NCBI RefSeq assembly: GCF_050947875.1
Contig: NC_134576.1
Location: forward strand, 55,742,255 to 55,806,254
Length of the DNA stretch: 64,000 nt
DNA from: Dermacentor variabilis
Taxonomy: Eukaryota > Arthropoda > Arachnida > Ixodida > Ixodidae
Direction: 5' to 3'
Shown here piece after piece: positions 12,153 through 23,104 of the stretch; the stretch's first letter is position 1; each line of letters begins with the position of its first letter. The notes under the pieces are model-generated. The model was given only the letters and a program-made list of their open reading frames with translations, was not told the origin of the DNA and searched no databases. A program made the position numbers and the translations under genes.

Positions 12153-13637
12153 TTAAAGGGCCCCTGAAACGGTTCGGACAAATTTTGTAGACGTGTAGGG
12201 TACAGCGTAAGTAGAACATTCGGACCACAATTTAAGTGAAGCGTTACGTATTAATGGAGCTACAAGTCATTACAAGTTACCCTCCTCCCTTGCCATGCTT
12301 TTGCTCCTCAACTCGTTCGCCGAGCGATTGGGGCTAAGCTCCGCCTTCACTGGTTCTGCGTCACGATGCGACGTCACATCGTCCACTTTCACTTGTTTTG
12401 GAGCCCGCCCCCGCCCGCGCTAAACCTCTCTGCTAGCCGCTTGGCCGTCGACCCCAAGCGAGAGCTATCAAAGCAGCGTGCGTTGCGAGCATTTTGTCGT
12501 AGCCTCGAACGTGTCTGGTATTCCGGTAATCACGCACTAACAGAATGTTTTGACCGAACGGTGAAAGCATAAACTCAAGCTAATGAAGGAACTTTAGCGT
12601 AGACGTATGTGAGCTGCCTGATCGGTCTCCACGGTCCAGCCATCCGTTGGCGCAGAGCTTAACCAGCCAAAAAAAGAGTTAATATTGCTCTAACCAAGTG
12701 TAAAACATTTTAAACATTTACAAAAACAATGTGTTAATGATTACACTCCTGCGAAAAATTTACACCAGCAGCAGAGAAGAATACATTTTGTTACTGCTAC
12801 TATGTCTGGTTGTGCTCTATGCCACCAGGTGGCTGCACCATGCAGACCATTCACATTTGCACTTCTGTTCATCCCCTGATACAACACGCAAGGGGACACG
12901 GCCAGGCCCTGTCCCCTTGCGCTTGGGTTTACCCTTATACCGGATTTGCGAAACGCTATTGCGTTAGTAATCTTCCGATGTAAAGTGACAGCCGCAATCG
13001 CGCAAATCCTGGCGCCGATAGGATAGCGGCAGTCCGATGCACTGCAGCCAGTCCGCTCGTCTACTGGCTTGCAGAGGGACACGATGTCGCAGCTTGACAT
13101 ATTGCCAGTCACTACGTTTGCAGTCCACAATGCAACAAAGTCGAATCGTAGCACTCGCGAAAAGACAGACCGACACCGACGGCGGAGCTCTCGTCAAAGA
13201 TGGAGCACGTTGTAACACAAGCAGACGACACTTGCTGTGTGCCGGAAGTGCTTAAGTGTACTGAAAAATTGTTCTTGTGCATTCCCTTTATGCTACTTTC
13301 TTTTTATAAAAACAAATTAACTAGCATTCCAACTATTATGAACATCATTTGTTTACCAAAATGTTGGAAAAATTATCGATCACGCGCCCTGGTCAGCCAA
13401 TCGGATAGCTCGCCCCACTGATGTCGTATGGGTGATTCCGGTCATATGGGTAGGGGTGGCTTAAAATTCCGCCGCGCAGTGCGCTGCGATCAGCAGCGAT
13501 GTGCATTTTTAAAACCTTATAATAAATTATGCGCTTTACACAGAGCACTTAGACGCATCAATTAATGATCAGAAGGACCTACTCTGACGACTCAGTAGGT
13601 TTGTAGAAAATCATCAAAATCGTTTCAGGGTCCCTAA
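12153..13637. mobile_element. TTAA-type non-autonomous DNA element, second family
   Basis: The left end reads TTAAAGGGCCCCTGAAACGG; the right end, read inward, is TTAGGGACCCTGAAACGATT, an imperfect match with a small deletion in the TTAA-AGGG junction. The interior of about 1.45 kb has no transposase; short open frames (12366-12572, 12731-12967 and antisense ones) look incidental. It sits in the DCAF1 intron. The terminal TTAAAGGG is shared with the families at 7534 and 55131, although the following bases differ. Confidence 0.7.
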
Positions 13638-15700
13638 GCCCTTATGGGCTGTTACTGGGTGGGAATCGTACAAATGCAACATGAACGAATAGCGAGAAAT
13701 ACTATTCAATATTACGCTCAAAGGATGTTGAATAGTCATATCATATTGTGATACCATAAGGCAGTGGAATACGGAGCGGCAGATGACCTTCAGCCATCTT
13801 CAAAACTACGAACAGTCGAGTCTACTTATGATGGCCTGATTTTGAGTTCTGCATTATCAGCAAGTATAAATGCTCAACAAATTCAACTCATCTTCTAGAG
13901 AGAAAGGGTTAATGAGCTTATTTTTCATTATCTCACAATTCCTTCACTGCCGTACATAGTGAGTCTCCACTAAGGAAAAAAAAAATGTCTTGTTTCAAAC
14001 CCCACAGTGAAACTAGTAAGCTTGCAATCGGGTGCTTGTTCATAAAATTTTCCTACCGTCATTGTTCAGTGTCCTGTTGTTCTGCAGACATGTTTTCTTG
14101 CGCAAACATATTGTTCCTTAACATTGCACAGCGCTTTGCACTGCTGTTTTGTTGCAGTTGGCAGCGACAGCCATAAGGGTTGAAAATATTTAGATTGCTT
14201 GCAGAACAGGGATAACTTGAGTGTTGCTTTTGTTTTGAGTCCATTTCAGGGGATTTCACTGAAATGTTCACTTCAGTGCTAAGGTTCTTTTTTCAGCTTG
14301 AAGTTGGGAGCCACGATAAGTAATTTACGCCCATCTGAGGGCCATGTCCGCCATTGGGCCAAACTTGCGTCTATTGGCTGCTAATAATGTTATTGAGGTG
14401 GTGCTTAGTTAGTCTCTCTATTTTTCTCCTTTTTTTAAGCGTTGCAATAACCACTTCCGTGACATGCTATTATGCTGAAATCTGACCAGAAATTTATTTA
14501 ATGGGAAATCATTTACAAAAGGCAATGTATACAATATTGAAGCATATATTAGTTAAATTTCTAGCAATTAATTGCAAAAAGTGAAACGTATCATACAATA
14601 AAGAAGTAAATGTATTGCCAACGAGAAAATAAAAATTGCAACAGAGTAAAAATACTGTCAATGAGCTGAGCTCGTCACAGGCCGCTTTTACCAGAAACAC
14701 AAACATGAACCCTGCTCATCAATGGCTCGGAAGTGGTTAAACAATGTGGGTGGTGTAAAGCCCTGACAGCAGTTGGCATTTGCTGTGTTGAAACATTTTG
14801 CAACTGGAAATAAACGAAACTTGAGGAGATAATAGAACAGTGCGTGGGGTAGCCTAGTTGTGGAGAGGGGGACCGTTCAAGAAGCAAAGTTTCGTTGACG
14901 TTGCACTGTCACAGCAGATGTAGCATGCAGTGGAAATGTGTTGGGAGTCCCAATGTTGGCGTTGTTACTAGTTGCGTTGGACGTCAGATTTCCTGCACCG
15001 GGTGCACTTGTGCACAGTCCCTTTGCCTGCCTCTGTATTTTGTTATTCTCATCATCTGTTGTGGTTTGTTGCAATCCACTACTCATCGACTGTAGTGATG
15101 AAGCAGGAATGACATTCCGGGTTGATCACTTTTGGTGATGTCACTTTCAGGGAATGCTGCTAGCTGGCTAAGCTGGCAGACAGAATGCTGATAACTCCAG
15201 TGAGGCATTGTGCCAGATGCTGCATCAGAGAGAAAGTGAAAGTACGCCAAAAAGTGATCACTCAGGAATGCAGCCCCAGTTAAAAGCCTAGCCTTTCACC
15301 TTGGTGCTTTGATGGATACCACTTTAGCACCTTAACAGCCACTTTTCTTTTGATGTCTATTGTCTATGGCACTCTTATCTAATCAGCACATTTTGGCAGA
15401 TGCAATAAGCAAGGAGCTTGGAATAATGAGTGTTAATTAATGTGCATCTTCTCAGGTGCCTAAATCCATTGTATAGCAAAGGCAATGGAAAAAGAAGGAG
15501 GATGTTGAGGGAAACATTATGTAATGTGGTATTTCTTCAATTCTTTGCTCTGTATTGACCAGATGAAACCTGCCACATGTTCCTGTAAGCCTGTTGAATT
15601 ACTTTTTCACTTTGCCATTTGTTAAATACCTGCCCAATCTTACACGTTCTTGTTTCTTTCTTGTTCCCCCCTCCCTTGTCCATTTTGGTTCACAACTCAG
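13638..15700. other. Intron with a short imperfect inverted repeat, no gene
   Basis: About 40 bases near 15108-15151 (AGGAATGACATTCCGGG..TGATCACTTTTGG) recur inverted at about 15229-15271 (AAAGTGATCACTCAGGAATG), enclosing some 80 bases. This could be a small MITE or foldback. The remainder is AT-rich intron ending in the acceptor before 15701. Confidence 0.4.
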
Positions 15701-15858
15701 TGGAAGACATGGAAGCCGACGAGCATGATAACGAAGATGACGATGGTGATGATGTGGCGTTCAGCCTCTCGGACGTGAGCGATGATGGACCCGATGATTC
15801 GGACGATTCGGATGATTCGGACGAAGACCAGGTACTTTTTGCGCTGAACGAAATCTGA
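15701..15858 (+). CDS. DCAF1: DCAF1 (VprBP/mahjong) terminal coding exon
   Basis: The exon follows a strong acceptor (pyrimidine-rich tract, then CACAACTCAG). Taking the G carried over from the previous exon, it reads V-E-D-M-E-A-D-E-H-D, a long Asp/Ser-Asp tract, and ends DEDQVLFALNEI before TGA at 15856-15858. From memory, vertebrate DCAF1 also ends in a Ser/Asp tract closing on a short hydrophobic tail resembling ILSLNE. That similarity, plus the shared phase with two acidic exons upstream, is the basis of the call. The intron before it is about 9.2 kb and full of repeats; a further symmetric phase-1 exon inside it cannot be excluded. Alternative: another acidic-tailed nuclear protein. Confidence 0.65.
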
Positions 15859-16531
15859 GCTTGGAAGTGCCACAAGTCATGGCCGCAGCTGCAAACCCGG
15901 TGTTTCGCGGAGTGTGAAGAGAAGAGAGAGAGAAAAAAAGAAAACTGTCTTTTAATTTATATAGATTTGTAAGATACTACAACGTGACTACGGCTGACTG
16001 GCAGAGAGGACAGTCTGCTCACTGTGATTGATATCTCTTCCCATCTTTTTGTAATGCAAGATTACGAGCTGCGGTGATGGACCGTCAGTGTGCAGCAACA
16101 CACTTGTGTTTTTCTCGTGACGCGTCGACAGGACTCGGCGTCCAACCTATGCCGTGATGTTCATGTCTGCGCAAGTACCGAAGACAAGATTTTTTTCATT
16201 CTCCTCTATCCAGCCCCCTTGAATTCTTTAGGCCTCCTCTCCCACCCCTTTCTTTCCCAAGTTCCATGCACCGTGCTCCCGTTTTTTTATGTTGGCAGCG
16301 CAGGCTGCCGTGCGAGCTGTGTTTACCAGCTGGCCGCTAATTACCTCATGCACTCCCCGACCACGTGCATGTACGCTCCCATTTTGCTTGATGCATTTCC
16401 TTCCCGCCAGCCCACACGTTTCCCTGTTGCGTGCTTTCTTAATTTATAATTTGTTACATTGCATGCTGACGGAATCTCGCTCGCTGGGCTGAAGCAAGCT
16501 TGTGCGAGTGTTATTGACAAAATTGTAGGTA

Positions 16532-17299
16532 CAGTCAAATGCCTTTATAACAAAATGCTTGGGCACTGCGAAATCATTAGTCTTGCGGTTTGTTTTAAAG
16601 CACACAGCGCGTCCATAGCAGGCTGGGCAAGTTTAGCAAAAAGAAAATATTATTCATAATTGATTCAGAGTACGCTTAATCAAACTAGTCGGTAGGTTTC
16701 TTCCGTACACTTAGTTAAGAGGAATGTTCAACTACTGTGGACCTTATGGCATCGAAGTTTACAGCATGCTTTGCGACAAAGCCCAGGAGCGATGCAAGGT
16801 ACAGCTGCACAACGTCGAATGTCGTTATTGCCTACCTTGTCAAGATTCCTGGTTCATCTGTAGGCTCTTCCTCACTGCTGCCTTCGTGGACCGTCTTCAC
16901 CTCTCTTTCTGTCTTTGATGGCCCAACCATGTCATCCTTCATTATTTCAAAACAGGCCGTTACATCATCAACTGCAATGTATTCATTGGCCAAAACACCT
17001 GCTTCTGCATTAAAATAGGTCGCATACAAGTTGAGCAATGCCTGGAGCTATGCAGCAGTACTTGCAACACTCACCGTCATGTGCGTTCACTGTTCACATG
17101 TGAACTCTAAGGAGATGCTTTTGTTGTAAAGCGACAAATTGGACGTCGGGACACCTCAGTTCCTTCGTTGTACAGGCAGATTCGTTGTAATAGTCTTCGT
17201 TGTAATGATTTTCACAGTACGTATGAAAGATAGGAATTCGGCCCAGACTTAAAGAACCCTTCACGATATAGGTGATTTTGTTGTAGAGGCGTTCGACTG
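16532..17299 (-). mobile_element. Second Tigger/pogo-like deletion derivative
   Basis: The left end reads CAGTCAAATGCCTTTATAAC; the right end, read inward, is CAGTCGAACGCCTCTACAAC. Both are flanked by TA (16530-16531, 17300-17301). The sub-terminal sequence (ACAAAAT, GTTGTAATGA) differs from the element at 2427, so this is a related but separate family. It lies just beyond the DCAF1 stop codon, in the 3' UTR or flank. Confidence 0.75.
16832..17038 (-). pseudogene. Tigger transposase C-terminal fragment
   Basis: A 68-codon minus-strand frame inside the 16532-17299 element reads NEYIAVDDVTACFEIM and then an acidic tail with SSEEEPTDEPGI. A D/E- and S-rich tail of this kind is characteristic of the C-terminus of Tigger-type transposases. 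There is no DNA-binding or DDE part, so it cannot be functional. Confidence 0.5.
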
Positions 17300-17486
17300 T
17301 ATTTCCCCTTCTGCCTTTTTTTTTACCTGTTCTTCTGTTGTGTTGCCTGCATCTGTTCTGCTTTATTTGTTTCTTCCTTTCCTGTTGAGCAAAAAGTTTT
17401 CCCCAACTGCAGCTGGCGAGGTGACGAAGCAGCGAAGGTGTGCGCCGTGGCTTGCCGTGGATGGGTGGAGCGGTGGCATCGTGGTG

Positions 17487-17492
17487 AATAAA
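17487..17492 (+). terminator. Candidate poly(A) signal for DCAF1
   Basis: AATAAA is the first canonical hexamer I found downstream of the DCAF1 stop. Its use would give a 3' UTR of about 1.6 kb that includes the small Tigger element. An unrecognised variant hexamer closer to the stop is equally possible. Confidence 0.3.
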
Positions 17493-17519
17493 TGAATTAT
17501 GACCCGCACATTGCCGTTA

Positions 17520-19005
17520 TGTCGGGTGTCGAATGGACTGACGGAAAACTGCCTGCGTGTGTTCCTTGTGCACGAACGAAACTTGAGTTCACGGCGTGCC
17601 TGTCACTTGTCTTGGAACACCATGCAAATATCTGTCCTTGAAAGTGATTAAACCATCTTTTTTACTGAGTCCTTGCAGAGGCCTTTCTTTGTCAGATGAA
17701 TTGTTTTTGACAGAATGCACATGACTTCATGGCCCCCTAGGTGGGTCATAAATAATTCGGAAGAGTGATAGTCAAAGCCTGCCGACAGGCGAGGACATGA
17801 AAGAGGTGGGGTGCCAGAATTGGGCACGTCAGCCCACACACAGTGTGTAGGCTTTCATGTTTCCGAAGTAAAAGTGAATATCTCGTAACATGGAGGTGCC
17901 ATACTGCCTTGGTAAATTTCATCGTGGTAAATTTTGTTTTGATATAAGTTTATCAGTTGGGGCCCATGGTTACACATAATAAATGTGGTCGATTGGCTCG
18001 CCTTCGCGTACGTCATTGTGCCTCGCATAGATTGATTATGCCCTGCCATGGCAACTTGCACTACATAGAACTGGTTAGAGAGCTTTGGAATTGTGGAGAC
18101 AGTAGCGTACAGATGTGTACCAGAATTTGTAAAGCAAGAACTGTGGTGGCGATGTCTTGCAGAGGTGTGTTGCAACAAAGCACACGGCACTACTTTTGCA
18201 AAAGCCCATTTATTGTAGATGTAAATATCTTTACACTTTTGTGCCCTTCAAAAGCTTGTGCAGAGCAAAAGAAATGGAAGGTGGTTAAACATTCTATTGA
18301 TGAGCTAAGGCAATGCCTTCCCGAGGGAGCTGGGGTTGAGAATGGGGCAGAGTCGTTGCACACGGCACTCCATCCCGACCAGTCCTTGCGTGAAATGAGT
18401 GTGCATAATTTTTTTTACGAGTTCAGTGTCACTGGAAAAAATTCACGAACTATGACGATGCTCCCTCGTGCGAAAATTGAGCGTAGCTCTATTCACGCTT
18501 TTCGCGGAGCAGTTTGTTCTAGAGAAACGAGATGGCGCTATCGGCGGTACGGCGCACGTCGCCTCTGCGGCAGCGCGCGAATACGAAACCACCACCGCTT
18601 CCGCCTTGCTTCTTTGCGATCAGCTGTCGGAAATGCAACAGAGTTTTCGCTAACGCACTGTGCTCCAGTCATGCGGGATTGAATCATGTAGATTGAAGAC
18701 GTGTGCTGTATTCGGCTGCAGAAAAATAGTGACTGGCATAATGAGGAATGGAATGAATCTGTGTAGCCAAGTTCGCGGACCGTTTCTGCAACTGTCCGTG
18801 CGTATTACCGGCACTTGGAGATGTACGGCTTTCTTCGGGGATACAGAAATTTGCTCGTCGTTGTATCGCTTGCCTTCAAAGTGTTTCAGCCCCCGAACGT
18901 CGGCAAAATTGCACGTGAGTAGCGCCGCTTCCTGTCGGTACGTTTCGCGCACAGTATCTACACGCATCTACCTCGACTGGTACGAAATCTTACGTCCACA
19001 AGAGT
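17520..19005. other. Mostly unassigned; possible decayed THAP-like segment near 18690-19005
   Basis: Open frames at 17957-18682 and 18660-19007 (plus) overlap. Near 18697 the plus strand encodes CAVFGC; after a one-base shift it reads NSDWHNEEWNES, a spacing reminiscent of tick THAP-type zinc fingers (CxxxC). The later segment would need more shifts to give the C-terminal Cys and His. I cannot support more than a weak resemblance. Confidence 0.15.
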
Positions 19006-19689
19006 AAGCGCATTACTAGCGATAATTTATCTTTGTTGCAAGGTATCACAATGTACAAAACGGCTACGTTTCAAGCCTTCCGCGCAGCAAGAACAAATCT
19101 GGGAACATTGCACGCCCGCGAGCGATTAGGCAAACCGCATAGTGAGCGCACCAAGAAAATTTACTGAGCTATAAATGTGACAACCCGCTGCTTCAAAATA
19201 TTTGCCAGATAAAGAATGAATAGCAACGCAGACTAATTCCGATTCAATTCATGAGCGGAAAGTTTGGATAGCTTGGAATACATATTCAGCCTCGCTTTTA
19301 AAGCACGCACCATATGCGCTGCTCGCGAAGCTTGAACATAGCGGAATCAGCTCCCAAGGCGCTTTTGCATGTCTCAAGCTGTGACCAAAGCTTCGTGTCG
19401 TCCACCCAGTCACCGCCCACGATATCTCACGAAACACAGGTTTACGAAGCCGCACCGGCGTTATACACGCCCATTGTAAACGCGGAAGCAGTTGAAGCAA
19501 GCATTTGGTCGCGTCACCATGTGATAAAACATGCTAGCGCTCACGGGATCGCCGCAAAAAGGGTCAATACGCATTTTTCATTTCGCGATATATTGGGTGG
19601 TGCGAACAATCTGCAAGGTAAATCTACTGGTAGCGAAGCTTCCATGAAAGCCATGATGAAAGCTCATACGTTCGAAACATGGCGGTTCT

Positions 19690-19950
19690 TCAGCAGATAG
19701 ATGGATGTTATGAGCGTCCCCTTTGGAACGGGGCGGTGGGTTGCGCCACCAAGCCCTTGCTATTATACTGCTTAATGTCCTACCTAGGTTATAAAAAAAA
19801 ACCGCAATGAATTCCCATAACCAACTTTTCTGAACCTCTATTGTGAACTTTGTTTCTGTACGTCTCAGTTTTTGTTGTTTATCTACTTCCACCAATCTTC
19901 CACTCGCCTCTTAATAGTCTCTATTGCGGACATGTTTACATTCCCCCTGC
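19690..19950 (+). repeat. Dispersed tick repeat, retroposon 3' end type
   Basis: The segment starting AGATAGATGGATGTTATGAG, with CCACCAAGCCCTTGC and TGCTTAATGTCCTACC, then an A-run and a pyrimidine-rich stretch ending near TGTTTACATTCCCCC, matches a sequence I recognise as highly repeated in ixodid genomes, probably a LINE or SINE 3' end. The identification is from memory; no second copy lies in this window. Confidence 0.45.
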
Positions 19951-19959
19951 TAAGTATGG

Positions 19960-20085
19960 ACAGCTGGGCTACTTGGCTGTGATTAGCATTATGAAACATC
20001 GTTCCAGCGCACAATTAAACATGGACGAGAAGAGAAAGACAACACGAACGCCAGCGTTCTCCGGCGTTCGTGTTCTTTCTAACAA
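19960..20085. repeat. Foldback insertion 1 (small hairpin, truncated)
   Basis: A head GGGCTACTTGGCTGTGATTA precedes a short hairpin: left arm about 20033-20053 (AGAAAGACAACACGAACGCC), right arm 20061-20080 (CCGGCGTTCGTGTTCTTTCT). The right arm stops abruptly, so this looks like a truncated copy. The head resembles those of the insertions at 51112 and 61206, and the arm sequence resembles the one at 55898. I could not find a clear target duplication. Confidence 0.5.
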
Positions 20086-20288
20086 AGCTACGTGCATTGC
20101 TCCCACGCGACGTAGGTGTTGTGAGGCTGCTTCGACATCCAGCTGCAGGCCTGTCAGCTGTGATGCCCAGGCTGTTTGCGAAGGAGCTGGTGCTAACACA
20201 ACCAGAATTCCCAACACGGTCACTTTATTGCATGGTGGAGGCAGCAAAGCTTATTTACATGCAACATTTAATAATTTTATTTCTTTTA

Positions 20289-23104
20289 GGCAAAGCTTTG
20301 ATGAATGCTGCAGGGAGGGCAAGCACGTAGTCACAATAAATAGGTCTCACAGAAGTGCATTTGCAAGAGAACCTAAAGAGTTTGAGTATATTAGGATTTC
20401 ATATAGCTGTGTTCATGGTCGTGCTATAAAAACTAAGAGCCACAGGAAAGCGACCCAAGCAAGCATACAATGGTACTGGTTGTGAAATGGCAGTTTCAGT
20501 AAGCCTGTGCAAATCACCTACTCTTCACTACAAAATAACCAAGCTGCCAACTAAGCATAATCATGCGACGAAGTATTATGACTTGTATCCTCAAAGCAGG
20601 CTTCTGAATGATGCAGAGAAGGTAGAATTCTTTGATTTTGCCAAATGTAATATTGGCCCAAAGTATCTTACAAATTTGGTCGAACAGAAAACGGGCAACA
20701 AAGGTGTTAGCAATTACAAGCAAAGGTTTTCTATTCCTATTCGCAACGAGCAGGCTCACGGAGAAATGGTTTTAGAATAAATAGACACCTTGTTAGCAAA
20801 TAATCCAAACTGGGTCATTCACTATGAGAAGAATCACAGAAATAACCTGCAATTTGTGCTTCTTCAGACAACGCACATGCGTGAGATTTTGGAAAAGTAT
20901 CCAGAGATTTTATTTATTGATGGAACATATAAAGTAAAGTGAAGGCTATATCTTGTGCTTTATATTGGTTGAAGATGGTGGAGGTAGTGGGAGACCTGTG
21001 TCTTATGCCTTTTTGCGAAATGAAACGACTGAAATTGTGCAGGCTATGTTCGCCAAGTTTGCAGAGTTTAACCCGTTCATTGTGTCTGCTTGCAGAGTAG
21101 TCATGATAGATAAAGACATGAACGAGCTACGCATTTTGACCAAGATTCATCCTAATTCTGAAATGTTGTTGTGTACATGGCATGTGCTGCAATGCTTTCA
21201 GCAAAAAGTCAATGAGAAAGCTAGACTGCAGTGTGATCTGTTACTCCCTCTCTTAAAAAATTGTTTATTCCTTCACTGTGCAGGACTGCTTAGGAAAGCT
21301 TGCTGAGATCGAAGCTATGGCTTCTAAAGATTTTATTTCTTATTACATGCAGAACTGGCACTCCTGAAAAGAAATGTGGGTACATGCATATCTGCAGAAA
21401 CTTCCTACATTTGGTAATAACAAGAATAATCGCATTGAGTGTCACAATCAAAAGATTAAAAGTTACCTCACTTCAAGCATGCATTTAGTTCGTCATAGAA
21501 GCATTAGTAAGTTATATTGATAAGGATTTCTTATCTCTAAAATTTTCTAAGTTTAAGGAAATGAAGCTGAATCTAAATGTAAATGATGTCAGTGAGCCAT
21601 TTCAACTAGACTTGGCCCGTAATTGCAGTTCTGAGGCTACAAGTAAAGTACTTGAGCAGTATGAACAGTTTAAAGAAGTAGTTTATCTGGTTACTTCCAC
21701 TGCTAATTCTTATGTAGTGGCTTCGGCAAGTTCTGAGCACAGTGTTTCATTATGCCTGACGCGTTGCATGTGTGCTTTTTATAATCAGTACAGTTTGCCT
21801 TGTGCACACATTATAGCAACTCGCCATTTTGCCCAGCAAGACCTTTTTGACAAAGCATGCATACCGGACAGGTGGTGTAAGGATCATTTCCTGAGTGACA
21901 GCTGCATGGCCTCAAGTGCCACACTAGTGGTGACAAGCAGCATTCAGCTGCTGCCGTCTGTGAAGCTCGAGACTGCTCAAGAAAAGTATTCCTACACCTA
22001 CAAGAGGCTTTGTAAAATGTCCAAGACTGTGGCTAATGTATTATCTAATTGTGGTGAAAAGGAGCTAATGGAAAACTTGCATCATGCGAGGCATTCTTCA
22101 GAAACTTAACCACCTTTCCTAGTAATCAAATTAGAGTTAGCTTACCAGGTACATCAGCTCCGTTACCCCAAATGACTGCTACAAGCAGTTGCAGACATTC
22201 GAATAGTACAAAACTTGTTGTACCTTTGGTAAAAACAAGAAGAGGACGGCCAAAGAAAGTCAAAGCTGTTAAGCGTAAGTTTTTGCCATTTGCAAAAGCA
22301 AATGGTAAGCCTTGCAATGGTGACAGCAGACATGTTAAATGTCTGCAAACGCTACTCTCTTTCAGATGTCGATTTAAATGCTTCGGTACAGGGCGCCTCA
22401 ATATCAGACAGCGTGATCAACGTAGCACAATACTTGATTCATGAAAAGTTTCCTCACCGGCATGGCTTTCAAGATGTGCTACTTGGCCATCGTTTACTAT
22501 ATACTAAAGTAAATATCCCTTTTATTCAAATATTGCATGTCCGAAACCCCGATCACTGGCTTGCGGTAACCAATATTGACGCTGATGAAAACCAAGTCTT
22601 TGTATATGACTTAATTGACCAAGGTACTCCTTCTGATGCCATCAGGCAAATCTGTCACATGCTAAAATTGTAGTCACCAACGCTGACCATTTGCACTAAA
22701 GGGGCACAAAACCAGTGCAACACGCTTGATTGTGGCTTGTTTGCAATTGCAAATATGTATTATTTAGCATCAGATCGGAGACCGGAGAAAATTTTAAATT
22801 TAGTCAGAGTATGCTGCGCAGACATTTGCTGAAATGCATACAAAAAGGCAACATAGAAGATTTTCTACTCACAAGCTCCTCCACTATTCGTGTGCGGCCA
22901 AAAGATCGTATTTAAGAGTTGCATTGTGTATGCAGGCAACCGCTGTATGGCAGAAAAGTACTGGACATTTCTTGTGCATATTGTTCAAAAACCTTTCACA
23001 GGGCATGCCTTCGCCTTTTACCAGATAATATGGATAAAAAAGTAATTGTGTGCTCTAACTCATGTTTGGCTGCTGCCAAGGAAAAAATCCACACTTGTAG
23101 TACA
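20289..23104 (+). pseudogene. Mutator-like (MULE) transposase with Ulp1 protease and PHD-like finger, decayed
   Basis: Read across frameshifts, one long protein can be followed. After an acceptor-like TTTCTTTTAG at 20288 comes an FAR1/WRKY-GCM1-like zinc ribbon (YSCVHG, a Cys near NGTGC, KHNHAT). The MULE DDE core follows: YPEILFIDGTYKV near 20900-20930, VVMIDKDMNE near 21098 and CTWHVLQCF near 21175. Next are a SWIM finger (CMCAFYNQYSLPCAHI, about 21764-21815), an AT-hook (RRGRPKK, about 22238) and a Ulp1/C48 protease domain with His in NPDHWLAV (22553), Asp in VFVYDL, and Gln and Cys in QCNTLDCGLFA (about 22712-22735). The end is a PHD-like C-C-C-C-H-C finger (CVCRQP, CAYCSKTFHRAC, about 22924-23010). 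Lesions include stops at 20778 and 22672, a frameshift at about 20940, a stop near 21304 and shifts near 22110, 22290 and 22790. Terminal repeats were not identified. Confidence 0.8.

Noticed and set aside
17957..18682. 241-codon plus-strand open frame
   Set aside because: No recognised domain, mixed composition, no splice or promoter support; it is likely chance in a low-stop stretch.
18690..19005. THAP domain exon
   Set aside because: Only CAVFGC and a frame-shifted NEEWNES resemble it; the rest needs several extra shifts, so no firm call.
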